Shown: positions 8,202 through 17,240 of the stretch, piece after piece
How the letters are laid out: each line of letters opens with the position of its first letter
How positions within the stretch are numbered: position 1 is the stretch's first letter
Assembly (NCBI RefSeq): GCF_003610465.1
Contig: NZ_RAQI01000005.1
Location: forward strand, 231,960 to 295,959
Source of the DNA: Xenorhabdus ehlersii
GTDB lineage: Bacteria; Pseudomonadota; Gammaproteobacteria; Enterobacterales; Enterobacteriaceae
Direction of reading: 5' to 3'
Length of the DNA: 64,000 nt
Notes under the pieces: generated by a model
Databases searched by the model: none
What the model was told of the DNA's origin: nothing
Seen by the model: the letters and a program-made list of their open reading frames with translations, nothing else
Program-made: the position numbers and the translations under genes

Positions 8202-9138
8202 TGATCCACCCTCCATTTCTCATGATCTGCAAATTAGCGACGCGTAGCCGTTCGATGACCCAAACGCCGCCGCCAGGTGTTCGTGACAGCCGAACACCAA
8301 CCACAAATTCGTTGGTTGAAAAATCCAACCATTCGTCTATTTTTGTTGTTATTTCACGGGGTGTTGATAATCGCAGCGACGTGACATATTTTTCCGCATC
8401 GGCCGAATTCAGTAATGTCCCGTTGGTTTTCGGTATATGATTTACATTTACCTGACCATTAGTTTTTTGTGAAATGATGGCACCACCGGCGCCATTCATT
8501 TCTATTGTCACGGTGTTTTTATTGCGTGTATCCGATAATTCAACACCGGCAAATCCATTATTCGCTGCAACATAGACCCTGTCATAGGTTGATAACCATT
8601 GTTTAACAGCAATACTGCCATCAACGACGCCACCCGTTCTCGGTAGGGCGTTTTCCGCTAGTTTCACCGTGCCCACTAACCCAATATTCCGCACAAACTC
8701 TGGTTTGTTGGGGATATCGGCGCCGTTTCGGGATTTTTCGAGGCGGTTGTCTAGGGCGTCAGTTACGGATTTCTGGCTCATCACCTGCGATACACTGTCA
8801 CCCACAGATTGGATAATGTCCGCTGAATTCAATAGTATCCCGTTGGTTTTCGGGATGTGGTTTACGTTTACCTGTCCGTTAGTTTTTTGTGAAATGTAAA
8901 CACCGCCGGTGCCGTTCATTTCTAACGTCGCCGTATTGCTGGTTCTGGAATCCGATAATTCAACACCGGCAAATCCATTATTAGACGCGACATATACCCG
9001 ATCAAACGTTGATAACCACTGTTTAACTGCGAGGCTGCCATCAACAATGCCACCCGTTCTCGGTAGGGCGTTTTCCGCTAGTTCCACCGTTCCCGCTAAA
9101 CCGAGGTTTTTCACAACCCATGGATCCTTACGATCCAA
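8188..9138 (-). CDS. Tail-fibre cassette 7 with duplicated 120-residue block
   Basis: A 316-codon fibre module. It contains two ~120-residue copies of the same block, each starting VKNLGLAGT or VRNIGLVGT, then ELAENALPRTGG, QWLSTFDRVYVA and KTNGQVNVNHIPKTNG, joined by a segment with DSVSQVMSQKSVTDAL. The C-terminus ends VERLRVANLQIMRNGGWINVTQ. Its NLGLAGT codons lie on a full Gin-type core (9097-9111). The reading frame runs back only to FREWDLGLDRKDPW before a TAG, so it lacks the constant N-terminus and looks like the right-hand end of the invertible array. Confidence 0.82.
   Translation of the reverse strand: MDRKDPWVVKNLGLAGTVELAENALPRTGGIVDGSLAVKQWLSTFDRVYVASNNGFAGVELSDSRTSNTATLEMNGTGGVYISQKTNGQVNVNHIPKTNGILLNSADIIQSVGDSVSQVMSQKSVTDALDNRLEKSRNGADIPNKPEFVRNIGLVGTVKLAENALPRTGGVVDGSIAVKQWLSTYDRVYVAANNGFAGVELSDTRNKNTVTIEMNGAGGAIISQKTNGQVNVNHIPKTNGTLLNSADAEKYVTSLRLSTPREITTKIDEWLDFSTNEFVVGVRLSRTPGGGVWVIERLRVANLQIMRNGGWINVTQ
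9097..9111. other. Gin/Cin-like crossover core at the right end of the fibre array
   Basis: TAAACCGAGGTTTTT matches the central part of gix (AAACC-GA-GGTTT), including the GA dinucleotide where serine invertases exchange strands. It falls on the NLGLAG codons of cassette 7, as expected if fibre modules are swapped here. The spacer cores (AAACC-GA-CGTTT) differ at one arm base. Confidence 0.6.
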
Positions 9139-9178
9139 GCCAAGATCCCACTCCCTGAACCGCGAGAACCAAAACTAA

Positions 9179-9505
9179 GCGACAAAAAAGAGCCATTTTA
9201 GCCTATCAAAAAATAACCAAAAGCCAGAATCACACTGAATAATACCGGAAAGGATGAATTTTAAACTAAATTCGGTTATTAAATGACCTGTAAAAGGTTA
9301 TTATTTAACCAATAAAGGGTTCTTTCCAACCAAACCATTTGATTTTCTCCCACCAACTAAAATCAATTAAAATCAACCCAACAAATTGATTATAAACAAA
9401 AATATAAGACCACATTTGTACCGTCCCCCACACACAGCCAATCGAATGATTTCCTCCGTCCAATCCGCCAATATATCAGCACACCTTAACAGGAGAACCG
9501 CTAAT
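9179..9505. promoter_or_regulatory. Non-coding leader before the sheath operon
   Basis: About 330 bp without a supported gene. It holds two similar imperfect palindromes, GGTTATTAAATGACC (9274-9288) and GGTTATTATTTAACC (9296-9310), 22 bp apart (two helical turns), 200 bp before the FI start. They are candidate activator sites for the tail operon; the known P2 Ogr site has a different sequence, so the link to Ogr is only inference. Confidence 0.35.
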
Positions 9506-10684
9506 ATGGCACAAGACTATCATCACGGCGTCCGTGTACAGGAAATTAATGAAGGTACTCGTACCATCACTACCGTTAGCACCGCTATCGTAGGTATGGT
9601 TTGTACTGCTCCTGACGCAGACGAAAAAACATTTCCATTAAACACTCCAGTTCTGATTACTGACGTTATGAGCGCCAGTGGTAAGGCTGGGAAAAAAGGG
9701 ACTTTGTCCGCTTCACTGAAAGCTATCGCTGCTCAGGCTCAGCCTGTGACTGTGGTTGTTCGTGTGGAAGAGGGCGAATCTGAAAAAGATACTGTTACTA
9801 ACATCATCGGTGGTGTTACTGAGGCCGGTAAGAAAACCGGTATGCAGGCGCTGTTGGCGGCACCAAGCCAACTCGGTGTTAAACCACGCATTCTGGGCGT
9901 TCCGGGTCTGGATTCACTACCGGTTGTTACTGCACTGGTTTCTGTTGCGCAGAAACTGAAAGCGATGGCTTATATCAGCGCTTACGGCTGCAAAACTATT
10001 GAAGAAGTGATCAGATATCGTGACTACTTCAGTCAGCGTGAGCTGATGCTGATTTGGCCTGATTTCCTGAGCTGGGATACGGTGACCAACAGCGAAGCGA
10101 CTGCATTTGCAACCGCTTATGCGCTGGGTCTGCGTGCTAAAATCGATGAAGAAACCGGCTGGCATAAAACTCTGTCCAACGTTGGTGTTAACGGAGTGAC
10201 TGGCCTGTCTGCTGATGTCTTCTGGGATCTGCAAGATACCGCGACTGACGCCGATCTGCTAAACAAAGCAGGTATCACGACGCTGGTCCGCAAAAACGGC
10301 TTTCGTTTCTGGGGTTCACGAACTTGTGCTGGTTCTGCTGATCCTCTGTTCCAGTTTGAAAGCTACACCCGTACCGCTCAGGTTCTGGCTGACACTATGG
10401 CTGAAGCACACATGTGGGCTATCGATAAACCGCTGACTCCATCACTGGTGCGCGACATCATCGAAGGCGTCAATGCCAAGTTCCGTGAACTGAAATCTGG
10501 TGGCTACATCATTGATGGCCGTTGTTGGTACGACGACAAGGCTAATGACAAGGACACCCTGAAAGCCGGCAAACTGACCATCGACTATGACTATACACCT
10601 GTACCGCCACTGGAAAACATGATGTTACGCCAGCGCATTACAGATAGTTACCTGATGGATTTCGCGAAAAGTATCAATAAATAA
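9506..10684 (+). CDS. FI: Contractile tail sheath protein (P2 gpFI-like)
   Basis: A 392-residue sheath protein (P2 FI is 396). I start at [19 protein letters not shown], where AGGAGA lies 10 bp upstream; an in-frame extension to 9386 has no ribosome binding site and an unrelated sequence. [18 protein letters not shown] and the C-terminal [23 protein letters not shown] are typical of P2 sheaths. It polymerises around the tube and contracts on attachment. First gene of the operon FI-FII-E-T-U-D. Confidence 0.95.
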   Translation: MAQDYHHGVRVQEINEGTRTITTVSTAIVGMVCTAPDADEKTFPLNTPVLITDVMSASGKAGKKGTLSASLKAIAAQAQPVTVVVRVEEGESEKDTVTNIIGGVTEAGKKTGMQALLAAPSQLGVKPRILGVPGLDSLPVVTALVSVAQKLKAMAYISAYGCKTIEEVIRYRDYFSQRELMLIWPDFLSWDTVTNSEATAFATAYALGLRAKIDEETGWHKTLSNVGVNGVTGLSADVFWDLQDTATDADLLNKAGITTLVRKNGFRFWGSRTCAGSADPLFQFESYTRTAQVLADTMAEAHMWAIDKPLTPSLVRDIIEGVNAKFRELKSGGYIIDGRCWYDDKANDKDTLKAGKLTIDYDYTPVPPLENMMLRQRITDSYLMDFAKSINK

Positions 10685-10695
10685 GGGGCTAACTG

Positions 10696-11214
10696 ATGGC
10701 ATTACCTCGCAAACTTAAATACCTGAACTTGTTCAATGATGGCAACAACTATCAGGGGATCGTGGAAGAACTGACTCTTCCTAAGTTGAGCCGCAAGCTG
10801 GAAGCCTATCGCGGTGCTGGCATGAATGGCAGCGCAATGGTGGATTTAGGTCTGGATGAAGGCGCACTGGATGCTGAATTCACTCTGGGCGGCGTTGAAG
10901 CTCAACTGTACAAACAGTGGGGCATCGCGAAAGCCGATGGTGTCATGCTGCGCTTTGCTGGCTCTTTTGAGAGTGAAGATAACGGTGAAGTGGTTGCAGT
11001 CGAAGTTGTGATGCGTGGTCGTTTCCAGGAGTTCGATCACGGTACTTATAAACAAGGTGATAACACCCAGACCAAAATCACTGCCAAAAATACTTATTTC
11101 AAACTGACATGGAATGGTGAAGAACTGATTGAAATCGACACCATCAACATGGTTGAGAAAGTAGGTGGGGAAGATCGTCTGGAGCAGCATCGCCGCGCTA
11201 TCGGTCTTTTTTAA
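10696..11214 (+). CDS. FII: Tail tube protein (P2 gpFII-like)
   Basis: 172 residues, the same length as P2 FII. MALPRKLKYLNLFNDGNNYQ, KLSRKLEAYRGAGMNG and the middle FAGSFESEDNG are the typical tube fold. It forms the inner tube that is driven through the envelope by sheath contraction. It starts 11 bp after the FI stop with AAGGGG as ribosome binding site. Confidence 0.95.
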   Translation: MALPRKLKYLNLFNDGNNYQGIVEELTLPKLSRKLEAYRGAGMNGSAMVDLGLDEGALDAEFTLGGVEAQLYKQWGIAKADGVMLRFAGSFESEDNGEVVAVEVVMRGRFQEFDHGTYKQGDNTQTKITAKNTYFKLTWNGEELIEIDTINMVEKVGGEDRLEQHRRAIGLF

Positions 11215-11252
11215 TCGCTTCTTTTAGCAATTAACTTTTTTAAAACTTATTT

Positions 11253-11292
11253 CCTGTCTCATCAGTGTATTAATCGTGCCTGTTGAGACAGG
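11253..11292 (+). terminator. Inverted repeat between FII and E
   Basis: CCTGTCTCA and TGAGACAGG form 9-bp perfect arms with a 22-nt loop. There is no clear T run directly after it, so it may be an mRNA-stabilising or processing hairpin that keeps tube/sheath mRNA abundant rather than a full terminator. Confidence 0.4.
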
Positions 11293-11320
11293 TCTCTAAT
11301 CGGATAAACAAGGTTGAACC

Positions 11321-11638
11321 ATGACAGAAACACTGAATACTCAAAATGACGATCTGCGCACCATTGAATTGGAAGCACCACTGGCGCGAGGCAACGGCGA
11401 AATCACGGAAGTGATGGTACGCAAACCTAACAGCGGTGCGTTGCGCGGTGCACGTTTACAGGCACTGCTGGAAATGGATGTGGATTCTATGCTGCTTGTC
11501 CTGCCGCGTGTTACCACCCCTGCATTGACCAAAAATGACCTGATAATGATGTCACCTGGTGATCTGATTAATCTCAGTGTGGAGGTGGTCAATTTTTTGT
11601 TGCCGAAGTCGGTCAAGTCCGATTCCCAGAACGATTAA
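11321..11638 (+). CDS. E: Tail chaperone E (P2 gpE-like)
   Basis: 105 residues, comparable with P2 gpE (91). It sits between tube and tape-measure genes, the position of the tail-assembly chaperone that coats the tape measure. LEAPLARGNGEITEVMVRKP and LLVLPRVTTPALTKNDL match the family. Near its 3' end is a canonical -1 slippery heptamer (11593-11599) that yields the longer E+E' form. Confidence 0.92.
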   Translation: MTETLNTQNDDLRTIELEAPLARGNGEITEVMVRKPNSGALRGARLQALLEMDVDSMLLVLPRVTTPALTKNDLIMMSPGDLINLSVEVVNFLLPKSVKSDSQND

Positions 11639-11772
11639 CCGTTGATGAATTGGTGGCAGATATTGCCACCGTTTTTCACTGGTCACCGACAGTCACAGAT
11701 GCAATGTCACTATCGGAACTATTGGACTGGCGACATCGGGCCATTTTGAGAAGTGGTGCAGAAAATGAGTAA
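11321..11772 (+). CDS. E': E+E' frameshift product of the tail chaperone gene
   Basis: At 11593-11599 the zero-frame codons aaT TTT TTG form T TTTTTG, the same kind of slippery site as in P2 E/E'. A -1 shift replaces the last E residues by FVAEVGQVRFPERLTVDELVADIA and continues to WRHRAILRSGAENE with a stop at 11770-11772. The shifted frame has conserved-looking content (VFHWSP, LSELLDWRHRAI) and overlaps the T start, exactly as in P2. The longer form is thought to recruit the tape measure. Confidence 0.88.
11593..11599 (+). promoter_or_regulatory. Programmed -1 ribosomal slippery site
   Basis: T TTT TTG in the E frame, the P2-type slippery heptamer. The downstream -1 frame stays open for 57 more codons. 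Confidence 0.85.
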
Positions 11773-14700
11773 TATACAGTCACAGCTTAACAAGGTACTG
11801 AGTACTGTTGGTAAGTTGACCAGTTCCTTTAAATCTTTTCAACAGCATCAGAAAAAACTGGTAGGTTCAGTTGATAAAATTTATAACCAGTTTAAAAAAC
11901 TTAATAAGACTGTTGAAGGATTAAAACCCATTGTAGGTTATGCGCAGGAAACTGCGCGTATGCGTGCCGATCTTAAGGCCTATAATCAAACCATTAAACA
12001 ATCTTTCTCTGCGCGGCAGAACTCCTCACAAGTAATGCAGGTGAATTCTGCCAGCCAATCAGCTAATATTGTTCAAATAAACCAGAATGTCAGACAGGAA
12101 AACTCATCCAGTAAAAAGAATGAATTTAATCTTGGTGTGACGGGTAATATGACTAACAATTTTAAATTGTTAGATAAATTGGTTATTAATATTAATCCAA
12201 AAATAACAATTTTATTTGATACGCTGAAAAAAATCAAAACAGTTTTGAAATTTCCCACTAATTCAGTGAAGGCATCATTTCAAATTCTGATTAATTCTAT
12301 AAAAATTTTTGGTAGTGTTGGTATAAGAGTTTTTGGTTCTCTGAGAGTTAGTCTCCGTATCTTTGGTATTTTGTCTATTCAGATTTTTGGAACATTGAAA
12401 GTTCGGCTAAATATTTTTGGAAAGATAGGAGTTAGAGTTTTTAGTTCGTTGCGTATTGGATTTAATGTATTTGGGCAATTAGGAATCCGAATATTTGGTT
12501 CATTGCGTATTAGTCTGAATATCTTTGGACAATTGGGTGTCCGGATCTTTGGTTCATTGCGTATTAGTCTGAATATCTTTGGGCAGTTAGGTGTCCGAAT
12601 CTTTGGTTCATTGCGTATTAGTCTGAATATCTTTGGGCAGTTAGGTGTCCGAATCTTTGGTTCATTGCGTATTAGTCTGAATATCTTTGGGCAGTTAGGT
12701 GTCCGAATCTTTGGTTCATTGCGTATTAGTCTGAATATATTTGGTCAGTTGGGAATCCGGATCTTTGGTTCATTGCGTATTGGCCTGAATATATTTGGTC
12801 AGTTGGGAATCCGGATCTTTGGTTCATTGCGTATTGGCCTGAATATCTTTGGGCAGTTAGGCGTCCGAATATTTGGTTCGTTGCGTATTGGCCTGAATAT
12901 ATTTGGTCAGTTGGGAATCCGAATCTTTGGTTCATTGCGTATTAGTCTGAATATATTTGGTCAGTTGGGAATCCGGATCTTTGGTTCATTGCGTATTGGC
13001 CTGAATATCTTTGGGCAGTTAGGCGTCCGAATATTTGGTTCGTTGCGTATTGGCCTGAATATATTTGGTCAGTTGGGAATCCGAATCTTTGGTTCATTGC
13101 GTATTGGCCTGAATATCTTTGGTCAGTTGGGAATCCGAATCTTTGGTTCATTGCGTATTGGCCTGAATATTTTTGGTCAGTTGGGAATCCGAATCTTTGG
13201 TTCATTGCGTATTAGTCTGAATATATTTGGTCAGTTGGGAATCCGAATCTTTGGTTCATTGCGTATTAGTCTGAATATCTTTGGGCAATTAGGAATCCGG
13301 ATCTTTGGTTCGTTGCGTATTGGCCTGAATATTTTTGGTCAGTTGGGAATCCGGATCTTTGGTTCATTGCGTATTAGTCTGAATATCTTTGGGCAGTTAG
13401 GCGTCCGGATCTTTGGTTCATTGCGTATTAGTCTGAATATCTTTGGGCAGTTAGGCGTCCGAATCTTTGGTTCATTGCGTATTGGCCTGAATATTTTTGG
13501 TCAGTTGGGAATCCGAATCTTTGGTTCATTGCGTATTAGTCTGAATATATTTGGTCAGTTGGGAATCCGAATCTTTGGTTCATTGCGTATTAGTCTGAAT
13601 ATCTTTGGGCAATTAGGAATCCGGATCTTTGGTTCGTTGCGTATTGGCCTGAATATTTTTGGTCAGTTGGGAATCCGAATCTTTGGTTCATTGCGTATTG
13701 GCTTGAATATATTTGGTCAGTTGGGAATCCGGATCTTTGGTTCATTGCGTATAAGGCTGAATATCTTTGGACAATTGGGAATCCGAATCTTTGGTTCATT
13801 GCAAATTAGGCTGAATATTTTTGCTCAGTTGGGGATGCGAGTTTTTGGCTCTCTGAGAATTAGCTTAAATATATTTGGTCAATTAGGTGTAAGAGTATTT
13901 AATTACTTAGGAAGTAGCCTCAATATATTGGGTAGTGTTGGAGGGAAAGTTTTTGGTTTTCTCAGGAATTCATTAAATACACTATTCAGTAGCGGTAACA
14001 AAAACGGTATTTTTGTAGGGTTAAGAAAAAGTATAGGAAAACTAGGAAGTATTGGACAACAAGTATTTGGCTTTTTGGGCAATAGTATAAGAATGCTGGG
14101 AAGTATTGGTGCGAAAGGTTTAGGTTTTTTAGGTAATGCTTTCAGTATACTGGGTCGTGCAATAATGATTGTTGGCCGAGCTATGATGGCGAACCCCATT
14201 CTTGCCATTATTGGTGTTATTGCAATGGCTGCTATTTATATTTGGCAGAATTGGGAAACATTAGGACCCAAATTCACTGCTTTGTGGGAAAACATCAAAA
14301 ATGTCTGTAGCAATGCATGGCAGGGAATTAAAGACAGAGTCAGTGCTGCTTGGGAGGGCATTAAGAGTTATTTCATGGATGGTGGATTAATCGGTCTTAT
14401 TTACCAAAATTGGGACACGATTAAACAAAGTACTTTAGAAGCTTGGGAATCAGTTAAAGCTAAAATAGGTGAAGTTTGGGAATCCGTTAAACAGAATACT
14501 TTAGAAATTTGGGAGAGCGTTAAAAAATCAATTTCAGATAGATGGAATGAAATTGTTGCTGATGTTCAGGCTATTCCTGAAAAATTAAAAGCGGCTGGCT
14601 CAGCAATGATCGATAGTTTGCTAATTGGTATTCAAGAAAAATGGGAGCACCTGAAAAGTAAATTCGCCTCTATTACTGATTGGTTTAAATCGTGGTGGTC

Positions 14701-15202
14701 TGGTGATGATAAAAAGGAAGTTACCGTAAAAACATCACAGGAAATTACTAAGAGCGATACATCTCAGCAGGCAAAACAGATTACTCAACATGATACAGGC
14801 GGATTTATTCCTGCAGGGAAACAAGGCCTTGTGGGGGAATATGGTCCTGAAATTATCAATGGCCCAGCTAATGTTACCAGCCGGAAAAATACCGCGAAAC
14901 TTGCTGCTTTGGGTCTTGCCGTTAGCTCAATGTCACTGCCGATTGCGGCGCAGGATGCACCATTACACGCGCAGAGTTTACCTGCTCACGCTTATGAGGA
15001 AGTGCAGGCGAAACGGGAGCGGAGTCAGCCACAGCAATATGGTGGCGCAGCCCCGCAATATAACATCTATGTCTATGGCACCCAGGGGCAATCCGCGCAG
15101 GATATTGCCCGTGTGGTCAGGCAGGAATTGGAACAAAGAGAACGTATGCACCAGGCGCGTATGCGTAGCTCACTTTCAGACAGAGGAGAAGATTTCTCAT
15201 GA
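11765..15202 (+). CDS. T: Tape-measure protein (P2 gpT-like) with ~30 tandem 18-residue repeats
   Basis: 1145 residues against 815 for P2 T. The start is taken as MSNIQSQLNKVLSTVG, which overlaps the E' stop (ATGAGTAA); a GTG at 11753 is possible. Residues 1-170 are helical and coiled-coil-like. From about residue 178 to 715 the protein is an array of 18-residue units of the form RIFGSLRISLNIFGQLGI. A hydrophobic stretch (NPILAIIGVIAMAAIYIW, ~810) and a Trp-rich helical region follow; the C-terminus has TGGFIPAGKQGLVGEYGPEI, common in tape measures. It sets tail length and is ejected first. The repeat array explains the extra size. Confidence 0.9.
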   Translation: MSNIQSQLNKVLSTVGKLTSSFKSFQQHQKKLVGSVDKIYNQFKKLNKTVEGLKPIVGYAQETARMRADLKAYNQTIKQSFSARQNSSQVMQVNSASQSANIVQINQNVRQENSSSKKNEFNLGVTGNMTNNFKLLDKLVININPKITILFDTLKKIKTVLKFPTNSVKASFQILINSIKIFGSVGIRVFGSLRVSLRIFGILSIQIFGTLKVRLNIFGKIGVRVFSSLRIGFNVFGQLGIRIFGSLRISLNIFGQLGVRIFGSLRISLNIFGQLGVRIFGSLRISLNIFGQLGVRIFGSLRISLNIFGQLGVRIFGSLRISLNIFGQLGIRIFGSLRIGLNIFGQLGIRIFGSLRIGLNIFGQLGVRIFGSLRIGLNIFGQLGIRIFGSLRISLNIFGQLGIRIFGSLRIGLNIFGQLGVRIFGSLRIGLNIFGQLGIRIFGSLRIGLNIFGQLGIRIFGSLRIGLNIFGQLGIRIFGSLRISLNIFGQLGIRIFGSLRISLNIFGQLGIRIFGSLRIGLNIFGQLGIRIFGSLRISLNIFGQLGVRIFGSLRISLNIFGQLGVRIFGSLRIGLNIFGQLGIRIFGSLRISLNIFGQLGIRIFGSLRISLNIFGQLGIRIFGSLRIGLNIFGQLGIRIFGSLRIGLNIFGQLGIRIFGSLRIRLNIFGQLGIRIFGSLQIRLNIFAQLGMRVFGSLRISLNIFGQLGVRVFNYLGSSLNILGSVGGKVFGFLRNSLNTLFSSGNKNGIFVGLRKSIGKLGSIGQQVFGFLGNSIRMLGSIGAKGLGFLGNAFSILGRAIMIVGRAMMANPILAIIGVIAMAAIYIWQNWETLGPKFTALWENIKNVCSNAWQGIKDRVSAAWEGIKSYFMDGGLIGLIYQNWDTIKQSTLEAWESVKAKIGEVWESVKQNTLEIWESVKKSISDRWNEIVADVQAIPEKLKAAGSAMIDSLLIGIQEKWEHLKSKFASITDWFKSWWSGDDKKEVTVKTSQEITKSDTSQQAKQITQHDTGGFIPAGKQGLVGEYGPEIINGPANVTSRKNTAKLAALGLAVSSMSLPIAAQDAPLHAQSLPAHAYEEVQAKRERSQPQQYGGAAPQYNIYVYGTQGQSAQDIARVVRQELEQRERMHQARMRSSLSDRGEDFS
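12297..13910 (+). repeat. ~30 tandem copies of a 54-bp unit in the tape-measure gene
   Basis: Units encode 18 residues with invariant IFG and LRI/LNIFGQLG; they alternate Ser/Gly at one site (RISLN or RIGLN) and Ile/Val at another (GIR or GVR). The central 24 or so units are nearly identical in DNA, while units at both edges are diverged, the pattern of repeated unequal exchange inside an older array. Eighteen residues equal five alpha-helical turns. Confidence 0.92.
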
Positions 15203-15663
15203 TGGCTGCACTTGGTTTGTTTGTTTTTATGCTGAAAACAACGCCCTATCAGACTTTTCAATATAAACAGAGTTGGCGACATGCCTTCAACAGCCGCGTG
15301 GGAGCGCGGCCTGCCTGGCAGTTTGTCGGTTCAGACAATGATACTATCACGCTATCAGGGGAGCTTTATCCTGAACTGACCGGTGGTTCACTTTCATTGA
15401 CCGCATTGAAAGTGATGGCAGATAGCGGCAAAGCGTGGTCATTTATTGATGGCAGTGGTGCCATTTACGGTATGTTCGTTATCGAAAGCATTGATGAGAC
15501 AAAAACAGAATTTATGTCAGGTGGCGCGGCCAGAAAAATCAGTTTTACGCTGACTTTACGGCGTGTTGACAATAACTTGTTTGAAATGTTGGGAGACTTG
15601 CAGGATCAGCTTTCTGATATCAAAGACGATATTGTCAGGAAAGTCAGGGGAGTGTTCTCATGA
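15199..15663 (+). CDS. U: Tail completion/terminator protein (P2 gpU-like)
   Basis: 154 residues (P2 gpU 159). The start overlaps the T stop (ATGA). MMAALGLFVFMLKTTPYQ and GARPAWQFVGSDNDTITLSGELYPELTGG are gpU hallmarks. It acts with D at the end of tail assembly. Confidence 0.93.
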   Translation: MMAALGLFVFMLKTTPYQTFQYKQSWRHAFNSRVGARPAWQFVGSDNDTITLSGELYPELTGGSLSLTALKVMADSGKAWSFIDGSGAIYGMFVIESIDETKTEFMSGGAARKISFTLTLRRVDNNLFEMLGDLQDQLSDIKDDIVRKVRGVFS

Positions 15664-17144
15664 TCGATTTTGAAAAGTGGATACCCGACACGGATTGGGT
15701 TCCCCAATTTGATTTGGTCACTGGAAAAGTCAGTGAGCCCGCTTTTCGTCTGGAAATCAACAACAAGGATATCAGTGGGAAGATCCAATCACGCCTGATG
15801 TCATTAACATTGACGGATAATCGTGGTTTGGAATCAGATCAGCTCGATATTGAGTTGGATGATGCGGATGGCATGCTGATGCTGCCTCTTCGTGGCGATA
15901 TTCTTACATTAGAACTGGGGTGGCATGGCCACTCTTTAACGCCGAAAGGAAAATTTGTTGTTGATGAAATTGAACATGTCGGTGCGCCAGATCGATTGAC
16001 CATTCGTGCCCGCAGTGCGGATTTTCGTGGTGATCTGAATGTGAAACGGGAGGCTTCTTACCATAAATGCACTTTAGGCAGTATTGTCAGTACCATCGCT
16101 GCCAGAAATAAATTGGAGTTTAAGATTAGCTCAGAGTTAGAAAATATCTCTATGCATATCGATCAAACAAATGAATCTGACGTCAGCTTTTTGACTCGAT
16201 TGGCAAAACAAGAAGGCGCAATCGCTTCAGTCAAAAATGGCGAATTATTGTTTGTTCAGCAAGGGCAGAATAAAACGGCGAGTGGTAAGCATATTCCGCC
16301 TGTACTGATTACGCGTAACTCAGGGGATAGTCACAGATTTTCTCTGTCCGATCGTGAGGCTTATACTGGTGTGGCTGCTCAGTGGATGGATACACGTACA
16401 GCGACTAAACAGACGGTTAAACTGAGGCGAAAGGAATCAGAAGAAGGAAAAGTTGAACTTATCGTTGAATATGAAAGCAGTAGTAGCCAATCATCAGACA
16501 AGGATTCTTCTCAAAAAGACAAAAACGCCACTAAAAAAAAGGGGGGGACTTCCAGGCAAAAGCAACCACAATCCACTAAAAAGGGAAAAGATCTTAAACC
16601 TAAACCTCCTGCACCTGGCAAAGTTAATTTGGCGAAGAAAAACCCAAAAACTAAAGGTCGTGGAAAGCCGACTTATATTAAAAAGGGGAGTAAAAAGAAA
16701 AACAAAAACAAAGGTAACGGCAGTATCGAGATAGAAGCAAATTTCGATATTGAAGCAAGCATATCTTATGAAGAACAGCGTGAATCAACGGTTGAACACC
16801 ATCAAACAACTACAGTACAGCAAGAATCTGCAAGCTATTTGGTGGGAACTCAGGAGAATATTCTGACGCTTTCGCGCATTTATTCTAACAAAGAAAGTGC
16901 AGAGCGTGCTGCTATCGCCGTTTGGAAAAAAATGCAACGAGGAGCTGCGCAGTTCTCTATCACATTAGCATTGGGGCGTGCTGATATTTATCCTGAAACT
17001 CCCATCCAGTTAGAGGGTTTTAAGTCAGAAATTGATGAAACTGACTGGACTTTGGTCAAAGTCACTCACACGCTCAATGACAGTGGTTTTACGACATCAT
17101 TAGATCTCGAAATAAAAATTGACGAATTTGAAATGAGTTCTTGA
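15660..17144 (+). CDS. D: Late control protein D (P2 gpD-like) with Lys-rich insertion
   Basis: 494 residues, about 107 longer than P2 gpD (387). It overlaps the U stop (ATGA). The N-terminal ~265 residues (LTLTDNRGLESDQLDIELDDADG, LELGWHG, DRLTIRARSADF) and the last 100 are the normal gpD/VgrG-like fold found at the tail hub. Residues about 270-355 form a low-complexity insertion of Lys, Ser, Gln and Pro, including KKKNKNKGNG, unlike its neighbours and rich in poly-A tracts that could cause slippage. A hydrophilic loop on the hub or a surface for binding polyanions are guesses. Confidence 0.92.
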   Translation: MIDFEKWIPDTDWVPQFDLVTGKVSEPAFRLEINNKDISGKIQSRLMSLTLTDNRGLESDQLDIELDDADGMLMLPLRGDILTLELGWHGHSLTPKGKFVVDEIEHVGAPDRLTIRARSADFRGDLNVKREASYHKCTLGSIVSTIAARNKLEFKISSELENISMHIDQTNESDVSFLTRLAKQEGAIASVKNGELLFVQQGQNKTASGKHIPPVLITRNSGDSHRFSLSDREAYTGVAAQWMDTRTATKQTVKLRRKESEEGKVELIVEYESSSSQSSDKDSSQKDKNATKKKGGTSRQKQPQSTKKGKDLKPKPPAPGKVNLAKKNPKTKGRGKPTYIKKGSKKKNKNKGNGSIEIEANFDIEASISYEEQRESTVEHHQTTTVQQESASYLVGTQENILTLSRIYSNKESAERAAIAVWKKMQRGAAQFSITLALGRADIYPETPIQLEGFKSEIDETDWTLVKVTHTLNDSGFTTSLDLEIKIDEFEMSS

Positions 17145-17240
17145 TCTCAATATGAGATCTTTGGTATATTGTTCACCAGACGAGATAATGTTATTTCAAG
17201 ACAGTTATTTCAAGATAACGATTTCAGAAAGGTGAACAAT

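Noticed and set aside
9386..9505. 40-residue N-terminal extension of the sheath protein
   Set aside because: No ribosome binding site; FI proteins start at MAQDYHHG, with AGGAGA just upstream.
12726..13799. Repeated minus-strand open frames of the type NQRFGFPTDQIYSGQYA opposite the tape-measure gene
   Set aside because: They mirror the 54-bp repeats of gene T and have no start signals; shadows of a repetitive coding sequence.
12297..13910. Tandem repeats as a possible CRISPR array
   Set aside because: No unique spacers; units are contiguous and coding within T.
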